A DNA stretch of 64,000 nucleotides, from assembly GCF_000821305.1 (NCBI RefSeq), contig NZ_CCXK01000017.1, positions 374,159 through 438,158 of the forward strand, read 5' to 3'. This DNA comes from Clostridium culturomicium (GTDB lineage Bacteria > Bacillota > Clostridia > Clostridiales > Clostridiaceae). Made by a program: the position numbers and the translations under genes. The notes below the pieces were generated by a model. The model was not told the DNA's origin and made no database searches. It was given only the letters and a program-made list of their open reading frames with translations. Positions 17,450-25,573 of this stretch are shown one piece after another (position 1 is the first letter of the stretch; each line of letters begins with the position of its first letter).

Positions 17450-18889
17450 ATGAAAAAATGGGGGAAGAAGAAAATAAGTATTTTAGTAGGAGTGTGTATA
17501 CTTATGTACTTTATTATAGGTGCCATGGGACCATTTTTCATACCAAAGAAGGTCAGTGAGGAATATATTAATAATTTTAATACTGAAGATTTTTACGGAA
17601 GCAGTAATTCTGTTGATAGAGCTATGATTTTGGAAACTAATCAAAGTGCATGGGATGAAAGGTTAAGAATGTTGGATAAGGCAAAGGAGAGAATTATTTT
17701 ATCTACTTTTGATATGAGAGATGGAGAAAGTACTAAAGATATTTTATCTGTTATTTTAGCCAAGGCAAATGAAGGGGTGCAGGTCAAGATTTTAGTTGAC
17801 GGTTTTAATGGTCCCTTGAGAATGAGTAATAATCCACTGTTTCATGCGATTTCCAGCCATCCTAATATAGAGGTTAAGATGTATAATCCAGTAAATATAT
17901 TATTTCCTTGGAAAACACAAGGGAGAATGCATGATAAATATATAATTGTAGATGATCTGGGGTATATTTTAGGTGGACGAAATTCTTTTGATTATTTTAT
18001 TGGAGAATTTGAAGCAAAGAGTAAAAGCTTTGATAGAGAAGTTTTAGTTTATAATGGGGCTAATGGAGATAAGGACGCAAAGGAAAGTTCTTTATTTCAA
18101 TTAGAGGAATATTTCAATAGGGTTTGGAACTCAGATGAAAGTAAGATGTTTTTTGATTCGGAAAGTTTAGCTGAAAAGGAAAAGGTTAAGGATAAGGTTG
18201 GATTTCTTAAGGAGAGATATACTTATCTTAAGGAGGAATGGCCAAAGTTATTTGAAGAATATTCATATGAATCAACAACAGTTCCTACAAAGAAGATAAC
18301 ACTATTATCTAATGATATTCATGTTTATGGAAAAGAACCAAAGGTTTTTTATTCCTTGGTACAATTAATGAAGGATGCAAAAAAACAAGTGGTTGTCCAT
18401 TCTCCATATGCTGTGTTTGATGACTATATGCTAGAGCTGCTTCAGCAAGTAGGAAGCAGTGTAGAAGATTTTCAAATGGTTATTAATTCAGTTGAAAATG
18501 GTGACAATTTTTTTGCTTCTAGTGATTATTTAAGAAATAAGAAAAAGATTGTTGAAATAGGTGCAGAATTGTTTGAATATGATGGGGGAACCTCTTATCA
18601 TGCAAAATCCCTAACTATTGATGATAACATATCAGTAGTAGGCTCCTTTAATTTCGACTTAAGAAGTACCTATGTAGATACAGAATTAATGCTAGTTGTA
18701 AATAGTGAAGAACTTACGAGTCAGTTAAGAGGTTATATGGAAGGGTACGAGAAGGATTGTAGAAGGGTTATAGATGAAAAAAACTATGAAGTTCCAGAGC
18801 ATCTAGAGATCGCAAAGGTTGAGCCAGTTAAAAGGTTTCTTTGGTGGTTTGTGGGATTAGTGATGCAGCCATTTAGAATTTTGGTTTGA
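17450..18889 (+). CDS. Phospholipase D / cardiolipin-synthase-like protein with two HKD motifs
   Basis: The 479-residue protein starts with a single membrane anchor (about residues 8-28) and carries two PLD catalytic motifs: MHDKYIIVDD followed by GGRNSFD, and YHAKSLTIDD followed by GSFNFDLRS. Both His/Lys/Asp sets are complete, so it should act as a phosphodiesterase or phosphatidyl transferase at the membrane. It lacks the second N-terminal membrane helix of classical cardiolipin synthases, so the exact reaction is open. AAGGAGG (17434-17440) lies nine bases before the ATG at 17450, which I chose over the ATG at 17417. It may be read together with the MerR gene 140 bp upstream. Confidence 0.85.
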   Translation: MKKWGKKKISILVGVCILMYFIIGAMGPFFIPKKVSEEYINNFNTEDFYGSSNSVDRAMILETNQSAWDERLRMLDKAKERIILSTFDMRDGESTKDILSVILAKANEGVQVKILVDGFNGPLRMSNNPLFHAISSHPNIEVKMYNPVNILFPWKTQGRMHDKYIIVDDLGYILGGRNSFDYFIGEFEAKSKSFDREVLVYNGANGDKDAKESSLFQLEEYFNRVWNSDESKMFFDSESLAEKEKVKDKVGFLKERYTYLKEEWPKLFEEYSYESTTVPTKKITLLSNDIHVYGKEPKVFYSLVQLMKDAKKQVVVHSPYAVFDDYMLELLQQVGSSVEDFQMVINSVENGDNFFASSDYLRNKKKIVEIGAELFEYDGGTSYHAKSLTIDDNISVVGSFNFDLRSTYVDTELMLVVNSEELTSQLRGYMEGYEKDCRRVIDEKNYEVPEHLEIAKVEPVKRFLWWFVGLVMQPFRILV

Positions 18890-18906
18890 TTTAAGTATTT
18901 TTTAGT

Positions 18907-18953
18907 AAAGATAAGAAATTTTATTTTAATAAAAGCTTATCTTTATTTTTTAT
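18907..18953 (+). terminator. Terminator after the PLD gene
   Basis: AAAGATAAG/CTTATCTTT encloses a 20-nt AT-rich loop and is followed by ATTTTTTATAA. Confidence 0.7.
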
Positions 18954-19045
18954 AATTTTGGAGGAGATTTAATTAAAATCTGTAATTTTTAATATAAATA
19001 AAGTATTATATAGACAGTAAGATTAAAATAGAATTGAGGTTACAA

Positions 19046-20002
19046 ATGAAAAATATCAACTTAATTAAAACATTGAAAATTGCAGCAGGAAGTATGCTTG
19101 CTATAATTATTGCGCAATCATTAAATATCTCTTATAGTACTTCAGCAGGAATTATAACTCTGCTTTCAATTCAGAATACAAAAAAAGAAACAATTAACGT
19201 TGCAGTAAAAAGGGGAGGTTCTTTTTTTCTAGCTATACTAATAGCAATTATTACATTCACCTTAGCAGGGTATTCGCCAATAAGTTTTGGAATTTTCCTT
19301 TTATTTTTTGTTTCTATTAGTTATAGATTTGAATTACAAGATGGAATTTCAATAAATGCTGTCTTGATGACTCACTTACTTGTGGAGAAATCAGTTAGTT
19401 ATAGCTGGATTATTAATGAAGCAGGATTATTTTTAATTGGCTCATCCATTGGTATTATATTAAATTTATATATGCCTTCCTCAAAAGCATCTGTTGTGGA
19501 GTTTCAGAGAAAGGTTGAGAAGAAAAGTAGGGGTGTTTTGGAGAATATTAGCAAAAGGATTAATGGAGAAGAGGTACATGAAGAAAATATAAATCAATTA
19601 TTTAAGATTTTAAAAACAGCAAAAAGAAAAGCTTATGAGAATATGAATAATACTTTTGTAGGGGATACACAGTACTATATTGATTATATTGAAATGAGAA
19701 AAAATCAAACTAAGATATTGAAAAAAATATATGAGAATATAGCATTGCTTACAGGTATTCCAAATCAAGGAAAGATAATTTCTCAATTTGTTCTAAAGAT
19801 AAGTGAAACATATCATGAACACAATAATGGCAAAACACTCTTAAAAGAATTAAATGAGTTGAAAATTAATATGAAAAATGAACCTCTCCCTGCAGATAGA
19901 GAAGAGTTTGAAAATAGAGCAATTCTTTTTATGGTTCTTAGTGATCTGGAAAGATTTTTAGAGTTAAAAGTGGAGTTTTCAAAACAAATGACCTTCGATT
20001 AA
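19046..20002 (+). CDS. Aromatic acid exporter (ArAE/DUF939)-like membrane protein
   Basis: The first 150 residues of this 318-residue protein contain about five membrane segments (for example the stretch after NLIKTLKIAAGSML and FFLAILIAIITF). They match the pattern of the bacterial aromatic-acid-exporter N-terminal domain, followed by a long, helical, Lys/Glu-rich cytoplasmic domain. The family is thought to export aromatic carboxylates, but direct evidence in clostridia is not known to me. TGAGG lies six bases before the ATG at 19046; the TTG at 19034 is less likely. The stop codon lies in the loop of the terminator hairpin. Confidence 0.75.
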   Translation: MKNINLIKTLKIAAGSMLAIIIAQSLNISYSTSAGIITLLSIQNTKKETINVAVKRGGSFFLAILIAIITFTLAGYSPISFGIFLLFFVSISYRFELQDGISINAVLMTHLLVEKSVSYSWIINEAGLFLIGSSIGIILNLYMPSSKASVVEFQRKVEKKSRGVLENISKRINGEEVHEENINQLFKILKTAKRKAYENMNNTFVGDTQYYIDYIEMRKNQTKILKKIYENIALLTGIPNQGKIISQFVLKISETYHEHNNGKTLLKELNELKINMKNEPLPADREEFENRAILFMVLSDLERFLELKVEFSKQMTFD

Positions 20003-20020
20003 GTCGAAGGTCATTTGTTT
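19982..20020. terminator. Bidirectional 17-bp terminator containing a stop codon in its loop
   Basis: AAACAAATGACCTTCGA pairs perfectly with TCGAAGGTCATTTGTTT across the 5-nt loop TTAAG. The loop holds the TAA of the upstream gene. It serves both that gene and the convergent DUF3592 gene, which ends four bases away. Confidence 0.88.
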
Positions 20021-20023
20021 TAT

Positions 20024-20455
20024 TTATAGATTAATTATAACCCCATATAGTATGCAACTTAAGCCTAATAAAATCCAAATCATGAAACCGAGGATGATTT
20101 TAAAAGTATTATCTCTTTGACGAATAATTCTTGAAGGATTTGTAGGGTCATAGAAAACGTAATCTTCATCACCAATTTTTTTTAGATTAGTTTCTTCTGG
20201 TGCCCCACTAAAAGTATAAAAATTTCCGTTAACAACATATTGATATATTGGAATATAGACAATAGTTTTCATAGATTGTTTAACTTTTTTATATGATACG
20301 GTTTTTTCTTCAATTTTTATAATTCTAGCAGTTTCTTTTATGGTACATTTGCTATTTTTAAAAATAGTAATAAGTAGTGCTGAAAATCGATATAATATAG
20401 CTAAAAATATAATTGATATTCCTAATATGATAGATAGAGTGCCAGTTGATTCCAT
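20024..20455 (-). CDS. DUF3592-like membrane protein
   Basis: The 143-residue protein has one membrane helix at each end (about residues 5-27 and 118-140) around an extracytoplasmic or cytoplasmic beta-rich region with VYIPIYQYVVNG and VFYDPTNPSRII, which is the DUF3592 pattern. Function is unknown. AAGGAGG lies seven bases before the ATG at 20455, so the longer frame to 20494 is not used. Upstream, 20495-20741 carries a small hairpin (ATGGTA/TACCAT, 20657-20680) followed by TATTTTTTT, and no gene. Confidence 0.65.
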   Translation of the reverse strand: MESTGTLSIILGISIIFLAILYRFSALLITIFKNSKCTIKETARIIKIEEKTVSYKKVKQSMKTIVYIPIYQYVVNGNFYTFSGAPEETNLKKIGDEDYVFYDPTNPSRIIRQRDNTFKIILGFMIWILLGLSCILYGVIINL

Positions 20456-20741
20456 AAATAAGCCTCCTTTAAATGATAAGCACATAATATACATAGTATG
20501 ATAAGATGGTTAAATTGGAGTCTAATAAATGTGTAAAATTAAGCTTAAATTATTTATTGAGGAATTTTTGAGACGAGTACAGAAGCGTTTAGAGAATGAC
20601 ATCTTTATAGTAGAGGTTTTAAAAAGTTAGATTTTGTTGTATAATCATAGAAGGCTATGGTATAGGTGAATGAGTACCATTATTTTTTTGCGTAATAACA
20701 AAGGATGACAATAAAGATTTGCTAAAGGGGTAAGAGAATAA

Positions 20742-21824
20742 ATGAAAATTTCGATTTGTGATAAGTTATTAGAGTATAAAGTTGATGTTTTAAAGGAGCT
20801 CGCAAAGCTTTTAGCTTTAAAAAACTACTCTAAATTAAAAAAGAAAGAGTTAGTTGATAAAATTGCTGAGCGTATTCTTGATGAAGAACATGCAGAACTT
20901 ATATTTTTATTAACACAAGATGATGAGATAAGATTATTTGAAGCTGCATGTAATGGTGAAACCATAATAAATGAAGAAGAATTGAAGTCTTTTGATTTTC
21001 TATATGGGAAAGGGTATATTTTTATATCCCAAGATTTAAAGGTAACTGTTACTGATGATGTTAAAGAACTTTATAATCGTATTAATACTGCAGAATTTAA
21101 AAATAAAAGAGAAAGATTCCAGCTTGTTTCAGATTATTGCAGGGCATCAGTTAGATTGTATGGATTAGTACCTGTAGAAAAATTAATAGAAATTTTCAAT
21201 GGTTATAATGAAATAGAAGCTACATTAGATGAGATTATGGGTGCTTGCGAAGGTTCTGATATTAAAAATGATGCCTTTACTTTCCACGATGGGTATGTAG
21301 TTGGTATTGAATTGTTAGAAAATGATGTCTATGAGCGTTTGCTTAAGGAGCAGGATGATAAGCCATATTATATACCATCAAAAAATGAATTTTTGAAATA
21401 TAATGAAGGTATGTACTATGAAATAACACCTCAATTTAATAGACTAAAAGAATGTATACTTGCTTTAGAGCTTACAAAGGATGAGGAGTTAGCTTATAGT
21501 ATTTGCGAGGGAGTTCAAATTGCAATAATTCTTGGTGCAGAAGTAAATGATTTATTTGAGGAGTTTGAGTTTAAGGGTGTGCCAATAAAAAACAGAAAAC
21601 AAGTAGAAAAATTATTACCTCATATAGGTAATTTAATTAATCATACAAGAGGAATTTGGAATAGAGGGTATACAGCAAAAGAACTTGATATGATTAGAGG
21701 AGAAAATAAAATTGTTGAATTTCCGACTACTTCAATTAGAGAAGAGTCTGAGAAAAAGATTGGAAGAAATGAACCATGTCCATGTGGAAGTGGTAGAAAG
21801 TATAAGGTTTGCTGCGGAAAGTAG
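20742..21824 (+). CDS. SEC-C motif protein with N-terminal SAP/Rho-N-like domain
   Basis: The 360-residue cytoplasmic protein ends with a SEC-C zinc-binding motif, EPCPCGSGRKYKVCCGK, the same type that ends SecA and many clostridial orphan proteins. Residues about 15-48 (LKELAKLLALKNYSKLKKKE) look like a Rho N-terminal/SAP helical domain, often involved in nucleic-acid binding. The middle part is not assignable. AAGGGG precedes the ATG by 8-9 bases. Function is unknown. Confidence 0.75.
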   Translation: MKISICDKLLEYKVDVLKELAKLLALKNYSKLKKKELVDKIAERILDEEHAELIFLLTQDDEIRLFEAACNGETIINEEELKSFDFLYGKGYIFISQDLKVTVTDDVKELYNRINTAEFKNKRERFQLVSDYCRASVRLYGLVPVEKLIEIFNGYNEIEATLDEIMGACEGSDIKNDAFTFHDGYVVGIELLENDVYERLLKEQDDKPYYIPSKNEFLKYNEGMYYEITPQFNRLKECILALELTKDEELAYSICEGVQIAIILGAEVNDLFEEFEFKGVPIKNRKQVEKLLPHIGNLINHTRGIWNRGYTAKELDMIRGENKIVEFPTTSIREESEKKIGRNEPCPCGSGRKYKVCCGK

Positions 21825-21829
21825 AAAAC

Positions 21830-21866
21830 AAAAATAGGTGCTGATAAAATATCAGCACCTATTTTT
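21830..21866. terminator. Bidirectional 17-bp terminator
   Basis: AAAAATAGGTGCTGATA pairs perfectly with TATCAGCACCTATTTTT across AAA. The right arm overlaps the last codons and stop of the convergent MGMT gene. Confidence 0.9.
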
Positions 21867-22322
21867 ATTTTCAATGTTTAGAAGTATCTCTTTAATATTT
21901 ATACCGCCACCATAGCCAACGAGATCACCATTAGAACCAATTACTCTGTGGCAGGGAATAACAATCATGATGGGGTTTTTATTATTGGCCATGCCAACAG
22001 CTCTATAGGCTTTGGGGTTATTTATTGAAACTGCGATATCTTTGTAACTTCGAGTTTCGCCATAAGGGATATCAAGAAGTGATTGCCACACTTGTTTTTG
22101 AAATTTTGTACCAGATGGAGCAAGTGGTAAATCAAATTGCTTTCTTAAGCCATTTAAGAATTCATCAATTTGAACAGCTGCATTTTTGATTAAAGGCGTT
22201 TCTTTAAGGATATAATGTTTAAAGCTACTATCTTCAAAAAATCCTATAGAAGTTATAAATCCTTCACTCTCGGCTATAGTGATTTTACCGATAGAAAAAT
22301 TATAATGATAGATACAATCCAT
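21852..22322 (-). CDS. ogt: Methylated-DNA--protein-cysteine methyltransferase (Ogt/MGMT)
   Basis: This suicide repair enzyme takes methyl groups from O6-methylguanine onto its own Cys. The 156-residue protein has the active-site motif PCHRVIGSNGDLVGYGGG and the helix-turn-helix GTKFQKQVWQSLLDIPYGET that inserts into the minor groove. There is no Ada-type N-terminal regulatory domain. The C-terminal codons run into the shared terminator stem. Confidence 0.93.
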   Translation of the reverse strand: MDCIYHYNFSIGKITIAESEGFITSIGFFEDSSFKHYILKETPLIKNAAVQIDEFLNGLRKQFDLPLAPSGTKFQKQVWQSLLDIPYGETRSYKDIAVSINNPKAYRAVGMANNKNPIMIVIPCHRVIGSNGDLVGYGGGINIKEILLNIENKNRC

Positions 22323-22608
22323 AATTTCCTCCGTATACTAATTCATAATAAGTTAAATATAAGATTATTATAATATCAAACTCAACTAAAAAGAATAATA
22401 TATTTTTATTTGTTTGTGAATGGATTAATTTAAAATGAGTAAAATTTATTAGGATAGATTTTATACGAATAATATTGATAATAAAAATTAATGTTGCGAT
22501 AGTTTGGGAATTATTTTAATAAAGTCCATATAGAAAATAACCTAAATACAGTGATATAGAATAGATCAGTTATGAAGATATTAATTATTAAATAAAGGAA
22601 TGAGATCA

Positions 22609-23427
22609 ATGAATCTAAAGAAAAGTGAACTGCTAATAAGTGAATTAGAAAATACAAAGTCAAAAAAATATTCATTAAAAAAGGATGAAGAGTTTTTGGT
22701 AGGTGTAGATTTAGGCACAGCTTATATAGTTATTGTTGTTTTAAATAAGCAGAAGAAGCCAATTACTTATGAAATGGAATATGCACAGGTGGTTAAAGAT
22801 GGATTATTAGTTGATTATATGGGTGCATTAAATATCTTGAAGCGTTTAAAAAGTAAAATTGAGAGTGAGTTAGGAACAGAGTTAACCAAGGCTGCAATTG
22901 CGGTACCACCAGGAACATCTAAGGGAGATTGCAAAAGTCATATTTATGTTGTTGAAGGTGCAGGCATGGAAGTAATAAATGTATTAGATGAACCGACAGC
23001 TGCTAATTCTGTTTTGGAAATTAATAATGGGGTGGTCGTAGATGTAGGGGGCGGAACAACGGGGCTTTCAGTCATTAAAAACGGCAAGGTTATATATACT
23101 GCTGATGAACCTACCGGAGGAACACATTTATCTTTAGTTATTTCTGGAGCATATCATATTGATTTTGATACGGCTGAAGCTATAAAAAAAGATATAAACA
23201 AATGTAATGAAATTTTACCTTTGGTCACGCCAGTAATTCAAAAAGTTGCATCTATAATAAGCAGACATATTGTAAAATTTGAGGTTAGTGAAATATATTT
23301 AGTTGGGGGTACATGTTGTCTTAAGGGGTTCGAAAATATTGTTGAAAAAGAGACAGGAATAAAAACTTATAAACCTAGAAATCCATTTTTAGTTACACCT
23401 TTAGGTATTGCTATGAATTGTAAATAA
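22609..23427 (+). CDS. EutJ-like protein (actin/Hsp70 ATPase fold), orphan
   Basis: The 272-residue protein matches ethanolamine-utilisation protein EutJ. It has the phosphate-1 loop LVGVDLGTAYIVIVVL, the connecting AIAVPPGTSK segment, NVLDEPTAANSVLE, a phosphate-2 loop VVDVGGGTTGLSVI and the late YLVGGTCCLKGFE. These are actin/Hsp70-type ATPase motifs. EutJ is normally encoded within eut or other microcompartment operons, but no such genes are present here. The ATG at 22609 has AAAGGA eight bases upstream; the in-frame ATG at 22600 abuts that site. The 22323-22608 gap has no other recognisable feature. Confidence 0.8.
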   Translation: MNLKKSELLISELENTKSKKYSLKKDEEFLVGVDLGTAYIVIVVLNKQKKPITYEMEYAQVVKDGLLVDYMGALNILKRLKSKIESELGTELTKAAIAVPPGTSKGDCKSHIYVVEGAGMEVINVLDEPTAANSVLEINNGVVVDVGGGTTGLSVIKNGKVIYTADEPTGGTHLSLVISGAYHIDFDTAEAIKKDINKCNEILPLVTPVIQKVASIISRHIVKFEVSEIYLVGGTCCLKGFENIVEKETGIKTYKPRNPFLVTPLGIAMNCK

Positions 23428-23433
23428 GTAGAG

Positions 23434-23460
23434 AAGAACTGATACCAGTTCTTTTTTATT
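23434..23460 (+). terminator. Terminator after the EutJ-like gene
   Basis: AAGAACTG/CAGTTCTT with a 4-nt loop is followed by TTTTATTTT. Confidence 0.85.
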
Positions 23461-23481
23461 TTAAAAAGAACATTAATATTC

Positions 23482-23510
23482 TTGAAATTGGAAAAATAGT
23501 ATGTTAGTAT
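23482..23510 (+). promoter_or_regulatory. Predicted promoter of the nicotinamidase-ECF operon
   Basis: TTGAAA (23482-23487) and TAGTAT (23505-23510) are 17 bp apart. Transcription would start at about 23517, where the palindromic operator begins. Confidence 0.6.
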
Positions 23511-23516
23511 CTTAAC

Positions 23517-23532
23517 AGGTGTATATACACCT
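23517..23532. promoter_or_regulatory. Palindromic operator AGGTGTATATACACCT (NiaR-like)
   Basis: A perfect 16-bp palindrome covers the predicted transcription start. Its GGTGT...ACACC arms resemble, as I remember it, the recognition pattern of the niacin repressor NiaR (YrxA). The first downstream gene is a nicotinamidase, which fits niacin control. The regulator identity is inference. Confidence 0.55.
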
Positions 23533-23561
23533 ATAAAACTCGATGTAAGGGGATGTGCAGA

Positions 23562-24089
23562 ATGCAAAAATTATTAATAGTTATTGATATGCAAAAAGAT
23601 TTTATAAATGGAGTTCTTGGGACAAGAGAAGCGGTGGATGTTGTGCCTAAGGTTATCAGCAAAATAAAAGGTTTTAATGGTGAAGTGATTTATACCAGAG
23701 ACACTCATGATGAAAGATATTTAGAAAGTCAGGAAGGAATAAAGTTACCAGTAGTACACTGTATAAAGGAAACAGAAGGGTGGCGTTTAATGGATGCAAT
23801 TGATGAATTAGCAATTAAAGCTAATAGCAAGATATTTGATAAACCTGCCTTTGGGTCAATGGAAATGGTTAAATATGTATCAAAGTTATATGAAGAAAAG
23901 AAAGTTGATGAGGTTGAACTTGTTGGAGTATGTACAGATATTTGTGTAATTTCTAATTCTATGTTATTAAAATCAACTATGCCTGAGTTAAAGATAGTAG
24001 TTGATAGTGAGTGTTGTGCAGGGGTTACGCCAGAAAGTCATCGCAATGCGTTAAATGCTATGAATATGTGTCAGATTGAAATAATATAA
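23562..24089 (+). CDS. pncA: Nicotinamidase (isochorismatase-family cysteine hydrolase)
   Basis: PncA deamidates nicotinamide to nicotinate for NAD salvage. The 175-residue protein shows the catalytic triad of the family: Asp9 in VIDMQKDF, Lys94 in IFDKPAFGS, and Cys128 in GVCTDICVISN. The GVCTDICV motif is the version seen in nicotinamidases more than in other isochorismatase-like hydrolases. AAGGGG lies nine bases before the ATG at 23562, whereas the ATG at 23553 directly follows it. It is the first gene of an operon with an ECF transporter, which points to uptake of a pyridine-type vitamin. Confidence 0.82.
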   Translation: MQKLLIVIDMQKDFINGVLGTREAVDVVPKVISKIKGFNGEVIYTRDTHDERYLESQEGIKLPVVHCIKETEGWRLMDAIDELAIKANSKIFDKPAFGSMEMVKYVSKLYEEKKVDEVELVGVCTDICVISNSMLLKSTMPELKIVVDSECCAGVTPESHRNALNAMNMCQIEII

Positions 24090-24125
24090 TATTTTATAAA
24101 GAAAATTTAAAAGGGGGATATAAAA

Positions 24126-24731
24126 ATGAAAAAAATTTGGGCTACAAAATTGAATGCTGCAACATTAGTACTAATTCCAGCATGTATTGGAATTAACTAT
24201 TTAGGAAAAGCATTTGCTGCTGCACTAAAACTTCCTTTATGGTTAGACGCTATTGGGACATGCATTGGTGCTTTTTTAGGAGGTCCAATCATTGGAGCAA
24301 TATGCGGTGCTGCAAATAATTTGATTTATGGTTTAACTACAGGTGATAACATTACTTTAATATATGCGTTAACAAGTGTTGGTATTGGTATTGCTGTAGG
24401 TATTATGTCACGCTTAGGAAAAATGAAAACACTAGGAGGAGCAATTTTAACCGCATGTGTAGCTGGTTTTGCTGCAGTATTAATTTCTACACCACTTAAT
24501 GTACAGTTTTGGGGTGGTACTACAGGGAATATATGGGGGGATGCACTTTTTGCATGGACCCAATCAGCTGGAATGCCTGTTATGGTTGGATCCTTTTTAG
24601 ATGAACTTGTGGTGGATGTACCGGATAAGATACTTACTATTTTGGTGGTATATGCTATTGTTAAGGGTTTACCTAAGAAATTGATTTCTCTCTATGAGGC
24701 TGATGATTCAATTGAAAGTCTAGACATATAA
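24126..24731 (+). CDS. ECF transporter substrate-binding (S) component, probable niacin-type vitamin
   Basis: The 201-residue membrane protein with about six helices has the ECF S-component layout: small-residue-rich helices such as LGKAFAAALKLPLWLDAIGT, then GAFLGGPIIGAICGAANNLI. It should bind a vitamin-like substrate and dock onto the EcfT-EcfA module encoded next. Specificity cannot be read directly; linkage to pncA and the GGTGT...ACACC operator suggests nicotinate or nicotinamide. It starts 36 bases after pncA with AAAGGGGG before the ATG. Confidence 0.75.
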   Translation: MKKIWATKLNAATLVLIPACIGINYLGKAFAAALKLPLWLDAIGTCIGAFLGGPIIGAICGAANNLIYGLTTGDNITLIYALTSVGIGIAVGIMSRLGKMKTLGGAILTACVAGFAAVLISTPLNVQFWGGTTGNIWGDALFAWTQSAGMPVMVGSFLDELVVDVPDKILTILVVYAIVKGLPKKLISLYEADDSIESLDI

Positions 24732-24740
24732 GTAAAAAAT

Positions 24741-24787
24741 AAAGGCTCAATTAGCAGCAAAAATTTTGTGCTAATTGGCCTTTTTTA
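24741..24787 (+). terminator. Intra-operon terminator between the S and T components
   Basis: AAAGGCTCAATTAGCA pairs with TGCTAATTGGCCTTT (one internal mismatch), followed by TTTTTTA, ten bases before the ecfT start. It should reduce, not abolish, transcription of the energising genes. Confidence 0.75.
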
Positions 24788-24796
24788 GGAGGAAAT

Positions 24797-25573
24797 ATGA
24801 AAAGTATTAGTTTATATGTAGATAAAAAGACGTTTTTAAATAGAATTGAACCCTTTAATAAGGTCTTTTATATATTAACTGCAATTATTGTTCCTTTGTT
24901 TATCGGTGAATTTTGGGCATATGGAATATTTATTGGATTAAGTTTAATATTATTGTTTTTGGGAAAAACATTGAAAAGAACGATTCCTTTAATAGCCTTT
25001 TCTTTTACAATACTAGTTACTATTTTTCTAATTCATGGATTATTTAATGCTAGTAATGAGAACATTTTGTTTACTTTTGCGGGATTAAGGTTTTATAAGG
25101 AAGGAGTATTGTATGCAACAAGGATCAGTTTGAATATTTTAAATATGTTGCTTTCATTTGCTATTTTTGTTCTTACAACAAAGCCTTCGGATTTAGTTGA
25201 AGATATGGAGAGAATAGGGTTCTCACCAAGGTTTGGATATATTATCGCATCAGTATTTCAAATTATACCTCAAATGATTGGGACTATGAGCACCATAACT
25301 GATGCACAAAGGAGCAGAGGTCTTGAGACAGAAGGAAAGTTTTGGGTTAGAGCTAAGGCTTTTATACCATTAATTGCACCAGTTGTTATGAGTTCTTTGT
25401 CTAATACACGTGAAAGAGCAATTGCTCTTGAGGTTAGAGGTTTTGAAGCAAAAGGTAAAAAGACTTTTTTAAATGAGAAAAGAAAAACGCAGACAGATTT
25501 AATTGTTAGGGTATTAATGATATTAGCAATTATTTCTTCTGTAATATGGAGGGGATACTTGTGGCTTTCATAA
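24797..25573 (+). CDS. ecfT: ECF transporter transmembrane protein EcfT
   Basis: EcfT is the scaffold that couples the two ATPases to the S component. The 258-residue protein has about five to six membrane helices and the coupling-helix motif regions DAQRSRGLETEGKF (first Ala-Arg-Gly-type motif, here RSRGLE) and ERAIALEVRGFEAKG (second, VRGF). AGGAGG lies five bases before the ATG. The 3' end overlaps the ATPase gene by 13 bp. Confidence 0.88.
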   Translation: MKSISLYVDKKTFLNRIEPFNKVFYILTAIIVPLFIGEFWAYGIFIGLSLILLFLGKTLKRTIPLIAFSFTILVTIFLIHGLFNASNENILFTFAGLRFYKEGVLYATRISLNILNMLLSFAIFVLTTKPSDLVEDMERIGFSPRFGYIIASVFQIIPQMIGTMSTITDAQRSRGLETEGKFWVRAKAFIPLIAPVVMSSLSNTRERAIALEVRGFEAKGKKTFLNEKRKTQTDLIVRVLMILAIISSVIWRGYLWLS

